64,000 nt of DNA, taken from positions 89,883,117 to 89,947,116 of the forward strand of contig CM066740.1 in assembly GCA_033961575.1 (NCBI GenBank), given 5' to 3'. The notes beneath the pieces were generated by a model, which was given only the letters and a program-made list of their open reading frames with translations, ran no database searches and was not told the DNA's origin. The position numbers were made by a program, and so were the translations under genes. The stretch's first letter is position 1; every line of letters begins with the position of its first letter. Source of the DNA: Aselliscus stoliczkanus. Taxonomy: Eukaryota > Chordata > Mammalia > Chiroptera > Hipposideridae. Shown here piece after piece: positions 40,568 to 52,268 of this stretch.

Positions 40568-41309
40568 ACAACTTTTTTATAAACCTAAATAAAGAGCTGA
40601 TTAAAAATGGCTATTGTTGGTAGCGTGTCGGTAAACAAATCATATTGCCACTGTGAGGCAAGACTCCAGAATTCCAACCTTCCTTTGGACTACTGGACTT
40701 CTGAGGCAGGGACGGGACGTGTCCTCTGCGGCGCCAGCACGACGTCACTGTGGCTGAGCACCAATCCTCGCCCTCCGGCTCTGCGCTGCGACGCTGGAGC
40801 CTGGGGACCACGCGGCAGCTCTGCCGCTGGCTGTCCTGCCGCCTCTGAGGAAAGGAGGCCAGGAGCAGCGGCGCGCTGGGCTGCTACCTGCACCGGCCGC
40901 TGCGGCGGCCACACCACAGACAACAGACCCTCATCTCCGTTCTGGGCCAGTCCGAGGTCGAGGTGTCGGCAGGGAGCTCCTCTTCGTGTGGAAACACCTG
41001 TTCAGGCCTCTGGCCTAGCTGCTGGTGGGGTGCCGGCAATCTCCGCATTTCCCGGCTTGTCGAAGCATCAAGCTGACCTTTGCCTTCATTTTCTCTTCAT
41101 TCTCCCTAGATGCGTGTTCCTGTGTCCATTTTTGCACCTGCGAGCTTCCCCCAGCACTACTGCCCCACCTGGCACCTGCTTCCTGCAGCGGCAGCTGAAC
41201 CCAGCCTGTCATTTTCTCGTTGTATGCAGGACGAACGCACCAGGCCCACCTTCCAGAGACACGGCGCCAGCCAGGAGGCGCCCCAGGAACCCCCTTACCG
41301 CCACGATGC

Positions 41310-41440
41310 CTCACAGCAGTGGGTTTTCAACTTCAACCTTCGAGTGTGTCAGACTCACTAGAAGGACTTGGGGAGATATGGACCACCGAGCCTCATCCCA
41401 ACTCTCTGATTTAGTGGGTCCGAGATGGGCCGGACAATCT
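41310..41440 (+). mobile_element. MER20-like DNA transposon fragment
   Basis: GTGGGTTTTCAACTTCAACC, a CTAGAAGGACTTGGGGAGAT segment and CCAACTCTCTGATTTAGTGG follow MER20-type order. It makes up the 3' part of the long plus-strand frame at 40607-41446. Confidence 0.5.
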
Positions 41441-42993
41441 GCATGACCCGTAAGTTCCAGGCTTATGTCACAACAGCTGGTCTGGGGGCCCCCTTTGAGA
41501 GACCACCGAAGAGGTCTGTATTTACCCTTTCAGTTACCCAGTTAACACATATCCATTTAATATCATTTCCGTTCATTTCCTGCGCCATGGCTCGTGAAGC
41601 TTCTGTCTCCTGACGATACAGAAAGTGGCACCAGGCAGGTGCTGGCATCAGAGGGCCTGAACGCCGTGCTGAGCTCCCGGTGGGCGGGGAGCTGGGTCCC
41701 CCTGACCTCAGGCCAGCAGTGGCATCAAGATGGGACAAACGTCACCGGTGACTGTGGTGTTGCACCCCCAGGGGTGCCGGGGCCAGGTGGCTGCTGCAGT
41801 GGCCGTGCTGGCAGCAGGAGGACCACCGGACTCGGTGTGGGTGAACCCTGCCCTGCCAGTGTGCTGGGCTCATAGAGAGGAAGCAAGAATCTCGGGTGGA
41901 ATCTTGGTCAGTCAGAGAAGCTGAGGGCCTCGGGGGCAGTCTTGAAGAGCCCCGATCTTGTAGCTGCGGGCTGACGTTTCCAAAATCAGACAGAAAATGT
42001 AACTGTGCAGGATGGAGCCTTCCCAACTGCTGACTTTGCAGCTTCCCCTTGTCGGCTGCCAGGCTAGCAGACCAAGCACGGTAGGTCATCCCCGGGAAGG
42101 GCAGACACTGAGGGCCTGCCACCCCAGCTAAACGGCGCATCTGGCCCGTGACTGCGCACATAACCACGCGGTGACGAACTGCAGCGGAATGCAGATGTGG
42201 TGTCTGGGGGACACACACCCTCTCTCCACACCAAGTCTGAGGCCCTAGAGCGGCCTGCTGGAACCAGCACACAGCATCGTCACCAGCGTGCCTCAGGGCT
42301 CTATGGTCCTTGCTCGCACGCTGCCCTAACAGCGAGTGCGGGGATGCTGTTCACCTGAAGGCCACACGCCACGCTTCCGACTGGATCTGCCACTTCAGAT
42401 GCCTCAGGAGACACATGCCAAGCAGAGCGTGCGGTTTCGGGGTGAGGGAGGCACTGGCTGCAGTGTCAGAGACACGCCTCCAAGGGAAATTCAAGAGGGG
42501 CCCTGCCCATGCCCTGCCAGCCACACAACACCTGGGCCGTCTTTTGGAAGCAACGTGCACCAAATCTGGGCAGCTACTCTGCGAGGTTTACTGGGTGACC
42601 CAGGAAAGCTGTTCCCAGAGGGAACCAGAGCAAGGAATTCTGTGCAGCGACCGCGGGCTCCTCATCCATGTGGCCTACGACCAGCAACGGGTGCTGTGTG
42701 GAGCCCCGTCAAGCAGCAAGGAGAGTCACAGGGCAAATGTCTAGGGTTTGGGGAAAGAACAGTATAAAACCATGCCATCCTCGGCAGATAATTATTTTTC
42801 TTCTGAGAAACAGTTCCTGGCTTCCTACTAAGCCCTGGTGGAGGTGACAGAACACCTAACGAGGAGACACCAAGTGACCATGCAGCCTGAGCGTCCCATC
42901 ATGAAATGGGGTGTTACCTGGCTCATCAGGCCAAATGCTGGGGTGCAGCACAGCCACCCATCATCGACATGGTATGAGGGAGGAAGCTCGTTC

Positions 42994-43352
42994 AGGCCCC
43001 GAGTATGCGGGGACGCGGCCGGAGCAGTGCCCCAGCTCCTGCAGCCTCACCCCCCACCCCAGGCCACACTCAGTCAGGTGGCAGGCCCCGAGAATGCGGG
43101 GACGCGGCCGGAGCAGTGCCCCAGCCCCTGCAGCCTCCCCCCCCAACCCCAGGCCACACTCAGTCAGGTGGCAGGCCCCGAGAATGCGGGGACGCGGCCG
43201 GAGCAGTGCCCCAGCCCCTGCAGCCTCACCCCCACCCCAGGCCACACTCAGTCAGGTGGCAGGCCCAGAGTATGCGGGGACGCGGCCGGAGCAGTGCCCC
43301 AGCCCCTGCAGCCTCACATCCCCCCACCCCAGGCCACACTCAGTCAGGTGGC
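42994..43352 (+). repeat. GC-rich minisatellite, about 90 bp x 4
   Basis: Four tandem units begin at 42994, 43083, 43173 and 43261 (spacing 89, 90 and 88; the last unit is 92 long). Each contains GCGGGGACGCGGCCGGAGCA and CAGGCCACACTCAGTCAGGT. Length differences lie in a C-rich tract. The repeat explains the repetitive proline- and glycine-rich open frames in this region. Confidence 0.97.
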
Positions 43353-43867
43353 AGGGACTCCCTGTGACCCACTGACAAATGAGGCAAAACTGGGCTTGGT
43401 TTACAGACGCTTCTCACAACAGGCTTGCCCCACGTTTTTCATGGATTACTCACTTTGGCTAAATTCTAAATTCAGAAGAAAGTCAATTTCATGGCAAGGG
43501 AGAGGCTGGGAGTGAGTGCAGACAGGTCGTACCAGCTGCCACTTACTTTTCTTGGTGGAAAACCAATGATCAGGGGAACTGTCTCTTGAAAAAGTAAGCC
43601 TTTTCGGGGGTGGGAATGAGGGTGAGACGGGTTGAGCCAGCAGTTCTTCTTGGGAATTCAGAATTTCTAGTTATTTTGCTACTGAAATCTGTAGTTACAG
43701 TGGTAGAGACTGTATTTCCTAAAGTTACTGTCTGCTACCTACCCTCCCAGAATTCTGTATCTGGAGGCTGCCCTGTCCTCTTTCTGTCAAAGAATCAGAG
43801 AACCTTAGAGTTTTGGAGAGGACCCTGAAGGTCACTTGGCCTAAAGTGAATTTAGTAGTCATAAGAT

Positions 43868-43965
43868 GTGAGGTCCATTTACAAAAATCAGTTGTATTTC
43901 TGTATGCTAACAAAAAACTGGAAAATAAAATTAAGAACAAAACCATTTTTACATTCCTGAGAATT
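43868..43965 (+). mobile_element. L1 ORF2 fragment
   Basis: CAAAAATCAGTTGTATTTCT followed by GTATGCTAACAAAAAACTGG is a standard L1 ORF2 stretch (KNQLYFCMLTKN in frame). About 100 bp only. Confidence 0.7.
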
Positions 43966-44684
43966 CTGTGCAGCAGGCACTGGATGAGGGCAAAGTGGCC
44001 CCAAGGGCCCAGGTGTCCTCTGAAGAGGTTCAGGGCAAGCCACCAGGGGCGACAGCAGACCAGGCTGGAGACGGACAGGGAGAGGCCCCAGAGCACTGGG
44101 CAGGGCTGGCGGGGCCTGGGCAGACATGTCCCAGGACAGCCCTGGACGAACAGGAAGGGGCCGGGGTGAACTCCCGAGGGCACCTGACCCCCACGCCGCC
44201 CTGCACGGGACTTTGCTTGACCTGCCTCTGCAGGCTCCTGCCCTTCCAAGGTCTCCCGCAGTCCCTCCGGGTTTGCCTGGGAAAAACCGTAATAATGTGC
44301 CAAATGCCCATCACTTCCTAGCTTGGCGGCTACTTCCGGGGACACACCCGAAGACTGTCCTGCTTGGTAAAGACTGACGGACAAACACAGACACTACATA
44401 CGTATGTGTACGAATGTGCAGACACACATTTTATTACACTGGATGACATTTGGTCGTTACGTTCAATATATAACTCAGGACTTTTTATATATGATTCTAA
44501 GTCACATTGGCATAAAATGAGCTGTAATAAGGACAATGATCAGGTTCAAATTTTCTGCTAACAATGAGATCAATCAAATTCCCTCAAAAAAGATACTCCA
44601 CCGTAGTTTTTTCTTTTTAACCAGTATTTCAAATTCACTTAATATACATTCTACTAAATAACAAGCATCAGGATACACTGAGGG

Positions 44685-44985
44685 AGGTGGTACAGTTTCA
44701 CAGTTCATGGCTTAGGCTCTAACACACAGCAGGCAGGCCTGTGTTCGAATTCCTGACCCCATCTCTCGCCAGCTCTGTGGATTAGGTTCTTAGGTTCTAG
44801 GATTTATGGATTAAGCTTTGTGACTTAAATTCTTTAGCTCCAGAACTTGACTTTCCTTATCTGGAGAAGGACAGTAACAGCGCATTCCTCATAAGGCTGC
44901 TGTGAAGTTGGTGAATTCAGACCCCTCAGCACAGAGCCTGCCATGTCAAAGCCCTCAGTACGTGCCCACTGGTACTGCCGGGCTT
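44685..44985 (+). mobile_element. MIR-like ancient SINE
   Basis: A near-complete MIR layout: tRNA-like start around GGCTTAGGCTCTAACACACA, GTGTTCGAATTCCTG, CTTATCTGGAGAAGGACAGT, CATAAGGCTGCTGTGAAGTT, then CACAGAGCCTGCCATG. Confidence 0.7.
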
Positions 44986-45051
44986 ACATCACCTCCTAAA
45001 GTAGGCATCCAAGTAACACACCAAAGACTCACGAAAACTGGGCGCACTTAC

Positions 45052-45155
45052 TTGTAATGTGGTATCAAAGACAACAAGCTTTGAACTGGTTGGGACAATG
45101 TCATAACACCTGTGTGACCTCATGAATCGCATGTAAACGCCACTTTCTGAGTCTT
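45052..45155 (-). CDS. PRKAG2: PRKAG2 exon 6 (start of CBS1)
   Basis: Donor TTACAA|GTAAGT; acceptor region TTTTTAGCAG. Using the CAG, the 104 bp exon reads (E)[20 protein letters not shown] then [14 protein letters not shown], residues about 254-288. This phase agrees with the human gamma-2b start exon ending in Val-253. An upstream TAG three bases away (exon start 45158) would insert one Ala. RSHRCYD replaces RSHKCYD. It is the first exon shared by all gamma-2 isoforms. Confidence 0.97.
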
Positions 45156-45479
45156 CTGCTAAAAAGGGAAGAAAAAAGGCAAATATTAATAATATTTATA
45201 TTAAAAAATAGTAATAATAAAGAACGTCCTCAACTGGATGTAGAGTATGTATGAAAAACCTCCTGCTAAGTGACATAATGGAAAATACGAAACGTTTTCC
45301 TGGAGAAGCGAGAAGACAAGGTGTTCACTCTCGCTAGTTCTATTCAACCCCCACTGGGGGTCCTTGCTGGTGCAATAACGCAAGAAAAAAAAAATGAAGC
45401 ATGCAGATTGAAAAGGAAAAAGCAAAACTGTCTTGGTTTTAGACAGTGTGATTTTCTTCATAGAAAATACCAGAGAATT

Positions 45480-45584
45480 GGGCCAGCCGAGTGGCACAGT
45501 GGTTAAGAGCTGGCTTGGGACTCCAGTGGCCGGTTCAGATCCCACATGAGGGCCAGTGACACTGCCCTCTTAAAAAAAAAAAAA
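45480..45584 (+). mobile_element. Short tRNA-derived SINE (forward)
   Basis: Diverged head GGGCCAGCCGAGTGG. The flanks share AAATACCARAGAAT (left 45465, right 45587). Confidence 0.93.
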
Positions 45585-45589
45585 GTAAA

Positions 45590-45860
45590 TACCAAAGAAT
45601 CTACACAAGTTTCCAGATCTAAAAAAAAAAATGAGTTTAGCAAGGTCACAGAAGGCAGAGTTAATAAAAAACAAAAATCATGCTGTTTTTCTATATAGTG
45701 GCAATAAGCAAGTGAGAATTAAAAAATTTCTTTATATAAAGGTACCATTTACATAAATGTCAAAAAGAAATATGGACCTACACAAGGAGACGAAGAGCAC
45801 TGAAAACAGTAGCTATGTGGACAAATACGTCTTATTATTTAAATCTGTAAAAGTTCATTG
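45590..45860 (+). mobile_element. L1 ORF2 fragment
   Basis: AACAAAAATCATGCTGTTTT, then GGCAATAAGCAAGTGAGAAT and TACCATTTACATAAATGTCA, follow the L1 ORF2 order. Stops interrupt it. Confidence 0.6.
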
Positions 45861-46099
45861 ACAGTTGACAAAAGGGACAATGTATTGTGGGGGTTTACAG
45901 CATGGCACCACCATCCGAACAATGGCACAGAAATTTAAGCATCATCATCCTCGTCATACTGTGTCCTTCACCCTAACCAATTTGTCACGATGCACAGTTG
46001 GGTTTCCATCCAAAATATCTCTTGATTTCCACCCATTTCTCTCTGCCTCCATCCATGGCCACTACCCTAGATCTGATAATTAAATACCCCTAACTTGCT

Positions 46100-46470
46100 A
46101 ACTGGTCTCTTTGCTTTTAACCTTGTTCTCTTCAACAGCTGTCCACACACTGCATCCAGATGGTTTTGCCAGACACAAATCTAATCACGTTGCTCCTCCG
46201 CTGGAAACACGTCAATGGCTTCTAACTACTTCAGGGAAAAAGACAAAACCCTTGGCGTGGCCCATGAGGCCTGCCCTGAAGGTCTGCCCCCCACCACCCC
46301 AGGACAGCCCCCAGCACCAAGTCTCCTCGTCCTTCCTAAACGCTCCGCTCTCCTCTTCCACGGCCTTCCGCGACATTTTCCTTGGCCCGAGTACTGTCCC
46401 ATCTCTTCTTGGCCCAGTTAAATCCTCCTTCGCTAAACCTCCGCTCAAGGACAGCGCTGAGAAGTTGTGA
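46100..46470 (+). mobile_element. LINE-2 fragment
   Basis: CACAAATCTAATCACGTTGC, then CAATGGCTTCTAACTACTTC and CCTTGGCGTGGCCCATGAGG, have the L2 3'-region order. Confidence 0.65.
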
Positions 46471-46839
46471 TAGCAGAATGTGAGCGCCGAGGCCTGTTGG
46501 TCCCACAGCTCTGCTCTCGGCCGGGATGACCGTCCTACTGGCCCTGCCCGCAGTGACCCAACTCCTGACTATCCTCAAGTCCACATGTCCAGAGACTTGA
46601 CAACTCCACTTCGCCCACACCAGTCTGTACCTTCTGGGAAGATTTGGATGGCCTAGGAAATATACTGGAAGAGAAAAAGTATTGTATCAAGTCCTTAGCA
46701 GATTAAGTATTTAACAGCATGACACTGACCAGGTTCCTTGGTTGTGGAAGGCAGCCCTCCCTCATTTTTCTTTGATTTCCTGCTGTGGTTCTCAGTATAT
46801 ACTGGCTGGTTTGCCCGTTTCATGATAAACTATGTGAAT

Positions 46840-47190
46840 TGCTCCTAAACCTCTACTTTCAATTCCAATCTCTCCTCAGGGTACCATAATTCATCATCCC
46901 ATCACTGCAGTCACTTCCCAGACAGCTCCTTTCTCAAATATCTGCTCTCTTGCTCGTGGAACAAGATCAGACTTCAGTCCGGCATTCACGACCCTCTGTG
47001 GTCTGGCTTCTCTGTAACTAACCTGTGTTCCCACTGCCTGTTCTCAGGCCCAGCACAGGGCTCTCCGCTAGGCTCCCCACTGTCTTTACTCTCATGTTCT
47101 TGAATTTGTTCATTCTACTTTAATCTGAGCACCCTTCTCTACCTTGTCTTGTCCAATTTCAACCCAGCTTCAAAGACCATCTATCCACAA
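46840..47190 (+). mobile_element. LINE-2 fragment
   Basis: ACGACCCTCTGTGGTCTGGC and TTCAACCCAGCTTCAAAGAC are L2-like. It may be part of the same or a second insertion. Confidence 0.55.
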
Positions 47191-47279
47191 GACGTGAACA
47201 CTAGGGCTCACGGTGGGCCAGGTCTTTCTGGGCTGTGCTAACCGGCATTACAATCAATCCCCTCTGCTTTAGGGAACAA

Positions 47280-47425
47280 CCTGGAGGACTAGGCCTGAAT
47301 TTCCTCACCTTACACATGAGCAAACGGAGGCTAGGAGGAGCTCAGAAACTGGCCTCTAGTCAGACAGGAAGTGACCGCAGTAGGATTTAAATCTGTCCAC
47401 GACTCTGCTGCTTCATCCACGCGTG
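47280..47425 (-). mobile_element. MIR-like fragment (reverse)
   Basis: TTACACATGAGCAAACGGAG ... GTAGGATTTAAATCTG matches a reverse MIR core. Confidence 0.55.
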
Positions 47426-48479
47426 AATGCGTGTCCGGCAGACCCTTGTGGAGTGCTGCTGCCCACTAGGCACCATCCCTTGTCGAGACACAAAGGTGAA
47501 CCCGCCCGACACGGGCTCTGCCCGCCAAGCTCCCATGCTGCCAGAGCACAAGGGCACCTGGCTATAAGCAAGGCGACAGGAGAGGTACCAGATCCCAGGT
47601 CACCCAGGCGGTCACCAGCCGAGTTAGGACCACTCCTGCCCGCCTGGGTTAGCGGTCACCCTGGGGCATTACCTCTGGCATTTCTGCCTGGATGCCAACG
47701 AATGCCCTCTGGCAGAGATGGTGAAATAAGAGAACTTGGATGCTGGTGAGGCATCGACAGGATCTGCTACCAACAGCTTTCACTGTGTGAGGCTGGGGTA
47801 CCCGGGGACATGAAAACTGTGTGCTGCCCCCACAGGTTCTACAGCCAGGGGAGGCGAGACACCAACTCTCACGTCACCATCACGGGCGCGACCAAGGACC
47901 AGCGCGGGGCTTACATGTGACTGTGAGCGGCAGTCAGCCTGGATGGGTGACACTTAGGTTCCTGCGCGTCCATTTCCCCCGAAGCATTTATCTACTGGAA
48001 AACGGGAGTCTTGAGCGGGAAGAAACCCACAAAGCTCTTATCGCGCCACAGAAAGGTCTGACCCGTTTCTGCCCTCACTGCTCCCACACTGCCGAGGATG
48101 GTGCTGTCATGCTGCCCAATGGGTGGTTTCCTCATAGCCTATTCAATGGAGGGGACAGTGGAAGAGGAGGATGTGTGCAAACGCCAAGGTCAAAGACCAG
48201 TGCAGCCAACTAATATGTATGTTACGAACTGCTGGGCAAATCCATACTCCTGAAGTTCACGTGAATGAATTCAAGATGGAAACTGTCAAGATGGAACCCT
48301 TAACAAGACATTTTGCTCATTAATTAAATCAAGACGTTTCATAAAAGGAACGCACATATTAGAGATATTAATATCCTATAAATATCTGAAATAAAGTCTT
48401 AAAATACTGTGATAGGAAATATTCAAGCTTTGAGAATTTTAAACCCTAGGTTTTGTGTTCAACATTTTTTTAGGGTACC

Positions 48480-49870
48480 ATCATAATTCCTCTGTTGAGT
48501 TCTAAAAACATTTAACTAAGCATTTGATTTTAATTGGCTTTAGATGTACAGAAAAGCTGTGAAGATGAAACAGTTTTTCATACTGGGTTTCCCCTAAATT
48601 AACGCCTGATGTTATTGTGGCACATTTGTCACAACTAATGAGCCGGCACTGACACATGATGACTCAAGTTCACCCTTCATTAGGATATCCTTAGACTCCC
48701 CTATCATCCCTTCTCTGGTCCCGGGTCCCACACAGGACAGCACATTTAGTCGCCATGCTCCTTAGGCATCCCCAGACTGGGACAGTTCCTCAGACCTTCC
48801 TTGGCTTTGATGGCCTTGACAGTGTAGAGGACTCCGGGGCAGGGTTCTGTATCATGGCCCTCAATGTGGATTTGTACGATGTCTTCTCGTGAGTTCAATC
48901 TTGGGGTGATGTGTTTGGGGAGGAAGACGGTAAGGCAGATGCCACCTCGTCCCGCCACATTCAGGGGACCTGCTGTCAGTAAGACTCGTCCCCTGGGTCA
49001 CCTGCTCAGGTAATGGCTGCCAGGTTTCTCCATTGCGCTCTTTCCCCTCATTCCATACTGCAGTCTTTGCAAGGAAGTCACAAGCACGTGCAGCCTGCAC
49101 TTAAAGGGGCAGGAGTGATACGCCACCTCCTTGAGGGCAGGGCATCTACAGAGGTCACATGGAACTCTGTACAGAGAGTTGTCTGTCTATCTCAGTGTGG
49201 ACTCATGATGCTTATTTTATACTCTGAGTCGCAACCCAAATCTCCATGAGGATTGGTCAAAGGTTGTGCTCTGGCCAGCAGGGCATCACCCTCTGTTGAT
49301 GGACGTGAGTGTGGTTGTGGAGCGTGTTAGCATTCCAAAGTCTTCCACGTCTGTTTTGGCTTTGACTTCCACCCAGGTCCTCCCAGGACTTCCTTGCTTA
49401 TACCCACAGCCTCCACGTCAGCTGGGGCTTTGTGGGGAGCTGGGCCCTCTGGGGCCTTCTCTGTGTGTGCTTCCTGCAGTGAGGGCGGGCAGGGAGCGGG
49501 CCCCTGGGTTCTTTGCTGACACCAGCGCCCCGACAGTGAGGGCTGTGTTTCCTCCATCAGTCTTACACTGGTATGGTACACTTGTAACAATTAATGAACC
49601 GGTAAAATAATAACGAACAAATTATTAACAAAAGTCCTTTCGTTATTCAGATTTTCTTAGTTTTTATCCCTCTAGGGTAGCACATTACATTCGGCCATGT
49701 CTCCTGAGGCGCCTCGTGGCTGTGGCCGTTTCTTAGCCTGTCCTTGTTCGGACAGCCGGGGTCATTCTGAGGAGGGCTGGGCAGGTACCTGGGAGGACAG
49801 CCCTTGACTGGAATGTCTGATGCTTTTCTCATGATTAGACTGGGGATATGGGTCTTGAGGAGGATTTACA
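48480..49870. mobile_element. L1M-like remnants
   Basis: Two stretches (about 48530-49260 and 49550-49870) repeat the block order seen at 8230-8590 (GGGTGATGTGTTTGGGGAGG ... CAGGTTTCTCCATTGCGCTC ... TTTGCAAGGAAGTCACAAGC). The part between them is unassigned. No coding capacity. Confidence 0.45.
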
Positions 49871-50522
49871 ACACTTTTTTAAAATGTTAAAAACTTGATC
49901 AAACAAAGCCAAGTACAAAATGTTAACTATGTAAAACAAAGTATAACAAAATTTACTTTGTTTTGCAATAAGAACAGATTATTGATGTAATAAAAGCACA
50001 TCAATAACAAAAGTGTTAGCATTTTATGTTAGGGAAAAAAATGAAATTATACAATGTTACTGCTTCTCCACATTTAGTGTAAGCTGATTATAGGAAGCAT
50101 CATTTGTATTTGTTACATCATGATGAAGTCTCAAATTGCATCTGAAGAAAAAAATGCACTGAAATAGAAAACTAGAAGAATTTGGAGTTAAACCAAAAAG
50201 AAAAAAACCCAAAACCATTCAACAATAACAGGTTGTTTGGAATGCATTATTAAAATTCCTGAGAAGGCAAGAAGTTCAAACTCTCATTATTCAAAAGGTA
50301 ATTGGGGTTAAGATATTATCACAATGTTCCACTCTTTGTTATTTTATATATGACTGGATAGAAGCATAATTACAGTCTTATATTGGCCCTTGACTTACTG
50401 GTCCACCAAAGGACACCGTCTGTGCAGTGACTGTAAATCTCACCACCTTTCTAATGACACACCAAGCTACCATATCTTTAGTAACTTCCTGTTCAAGGAA
50501 GTTACTAAAAAATACTATTGGG

Positions 50523-51002
50523 GGGCCGGCTGAGTGGCTCAGTTGGTTAAGAGTTGGCTTAGAGCATGTGCTCTGAGCAACAGAGCAACCAGTTCGATTC
50601 CCACATGGGCCAGTGAACACTGCGCCCTAGCTGAGTTCTCACTGAGCTGCCAACAGGTGGCAGGATGGCTCAGCTGGTATAACAACAAGATTGCCTGATC
50701 AACGTTGGGCTACGCCCACCCGCAACTAAGACTGAACTCCACAACTTGAGCTGAGCTGCTGCCCAGATGGCTCAGTGGACAGGGCAGCACTCTTAACAAC
50801 AAGGCTGCTGGTTCAACCTCTGCATGGAATGGTGGCTATGCCCACCCACAACTAAGATTGTAACACAGCACTTTGACCTTAGAGGCCACAAGCTGCTGAC
50901 GGGAAGCCAGATGGCGACTGGCGCCCTCCACAACGAAGACTGAAGAACAACACCTTGTCTGTTCCCCTCCCCAATTCCCCAATAAAACCTTTAAAAAAAA
51001 AA
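50523..51002 (+). mobile_element. Compound tRNA-derived SINE with repeated tRNA-like units
   Basis: It starts GGGGCCGGCTGAGTGGCTCA, contains the type B body (GCCAACAGGTGGCAGGATGG), then two further tRNA-like stretches (GATGGCTCAGCTGG and CAGATGGCTCAGTGGACAGG). It ends CCCCAATAAAACCTTT plus A tail. The flanks AATACTATTGG and AATACTACTGG are the target duplication. About 480 bp. Confidence 0.85.
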
Positions 51003-51137
51003 GAATACTACTGGGAATTAGAAAGCATATAGTAAAGTGTTTAATTTGTGAAGGTTAACAAGACAATTTGAAAATGCAACATCTACGTTTAAATACAAAC
51101 AATTATTCACTCTAAATAGGAAGTGTGGAACTAAGTG

Positions 51138-51563
51138 TTTTTTGAAGATTTTATTGGGGAATTGGGGGAGGGGAACAGTATTGGGGAATTGGGGAAGGGG
51201 AACAGGCAAGTCGCTGTACTTTTGTTCTTCAGTCTAGTTGTGGAGGACATCGCCTCACCGGCTCATGTACGTATTATCACTGAGCTCTTCCCGGGTGAGG
51301 CAGTTGCTCGCCAGACATTGGATGGCGGCTCACGGTGGTTGCCGGCCACTCACGGTAGCTCACGGCAGCCGACTGCAGCCCCACTGCAGCCTGAGCTGCG
51401 CGGGAGACTCACAGCAGCCCAGCTCCAGGTCAAGCTGCAGTTCACCATCTTAGCTGTCGAGGGCGCAGCATCACTGGCCTATGTGGGGACTGAACTGGCA
51501 GCCCTGCTGCTCAGAGCTAGCATCCCAAGCCAGCTCTTAACCATCATGCCACTAGGCCGGCCT
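51138..51563 (-). mobile_element. Long tRNA-derived SINE variant (reverse)
   Basis: On its own strand it has the GGCCGGCC head and ends CCCCAATAAAATCTTC. The body differs more from the other long copies, with an extra GCAGCATCACTGG segment and a TGCTCAGAGCTAGCATCCC block like type B, so it may be a chimera or older lineage. Confidence 0.85.
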
Positions 51564-51847
51564 GCGTTTCTCCTGACGAGTTCTCATTACTACACAAGAC
51601 ACCCACACGTCACTGTCACTCGAAGTTTCTAGCAATCTCTCTCTAATCACCTTTCCGGCCACATCCCCTGGGAAACTTAACTCTAGGATCACACTGATAC
51701 CTCCTTTTCAAAGATTTTGAACTTCGGGAAGTTCAAACTTCGGGAGCGTGCCCTTTGTGTTTCTGTGTCTGCTTCGTGCACGCTGTTCTCTCTTCTAGAA
51801 CAGTGCCTTCCCATCCCACCATGGCCTCCTGGAATCCTACCTGCCTT

Positions 51848-52268
51848 TCTGTGGTGGGTTGAACAGCACCCCCCTTCCCCCCAAAAGATATGTCCACCTG
51901 GAACATCACAAGGCCGTACTTGGAATAAAGGTCTTTGCTGATGTAATTAAAGGATCCTGAAATGAGATTATCCTGGATTAGGGCGGGTCCTAAATCCAAC
52001 GTCCTTACAAAAGAGAGAAGAGGAGTCACAGACCCTGAGAAGAACGATAGAGATTAGAGTGAGGCAGCCACAAGCCAAGGACGCCCAGAGCCGCGCGGGC
52101 AGGCACAAGGAGAGGCCTGGGCCAGATTCTCCCGCAGCCGCCAGGAGGAAGCAGCCCTGCTAACACCCTGATCTCAGACTTCTGCCCTTGACTGAGGATA
52201 AAGCTCTGTCGTTCTAAGCCACTAGGTCTGTGGTAACGTGTAATGGTGGCCTCCAGAAACTAACACCT
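51848..52268 (+). mobile_element. Ancient interspersed repeat (same family as 5690-6137)
   Basis: GTGGTGGGTTGAACAGCACC start, AAAGATATGTCC, TGATGTAATTAAAGGATCCT, CCACAAGCCAAGGACGCCC, and the end TCTGTGGTAACGTGTAATGG. The family name is uncertain. Confidence 0.62.

Noticed and set aside
40607..41446. A 279-codon plus-strand open frame, the longest in the window.
   Set aside because: It runs through a GC-rich stretch and then a MER20-like repeat inside a PRKAG2 intron, with no recognisable domain. GC-rich chance and repeat content explain it.
42838..43515. 225-codon frame with repeated PGHTQSGGRP-like units.
   Set aside because: It is the translation of the 90 bp minisatellite; the period is not a multiple of three in all units, so frames rotate.
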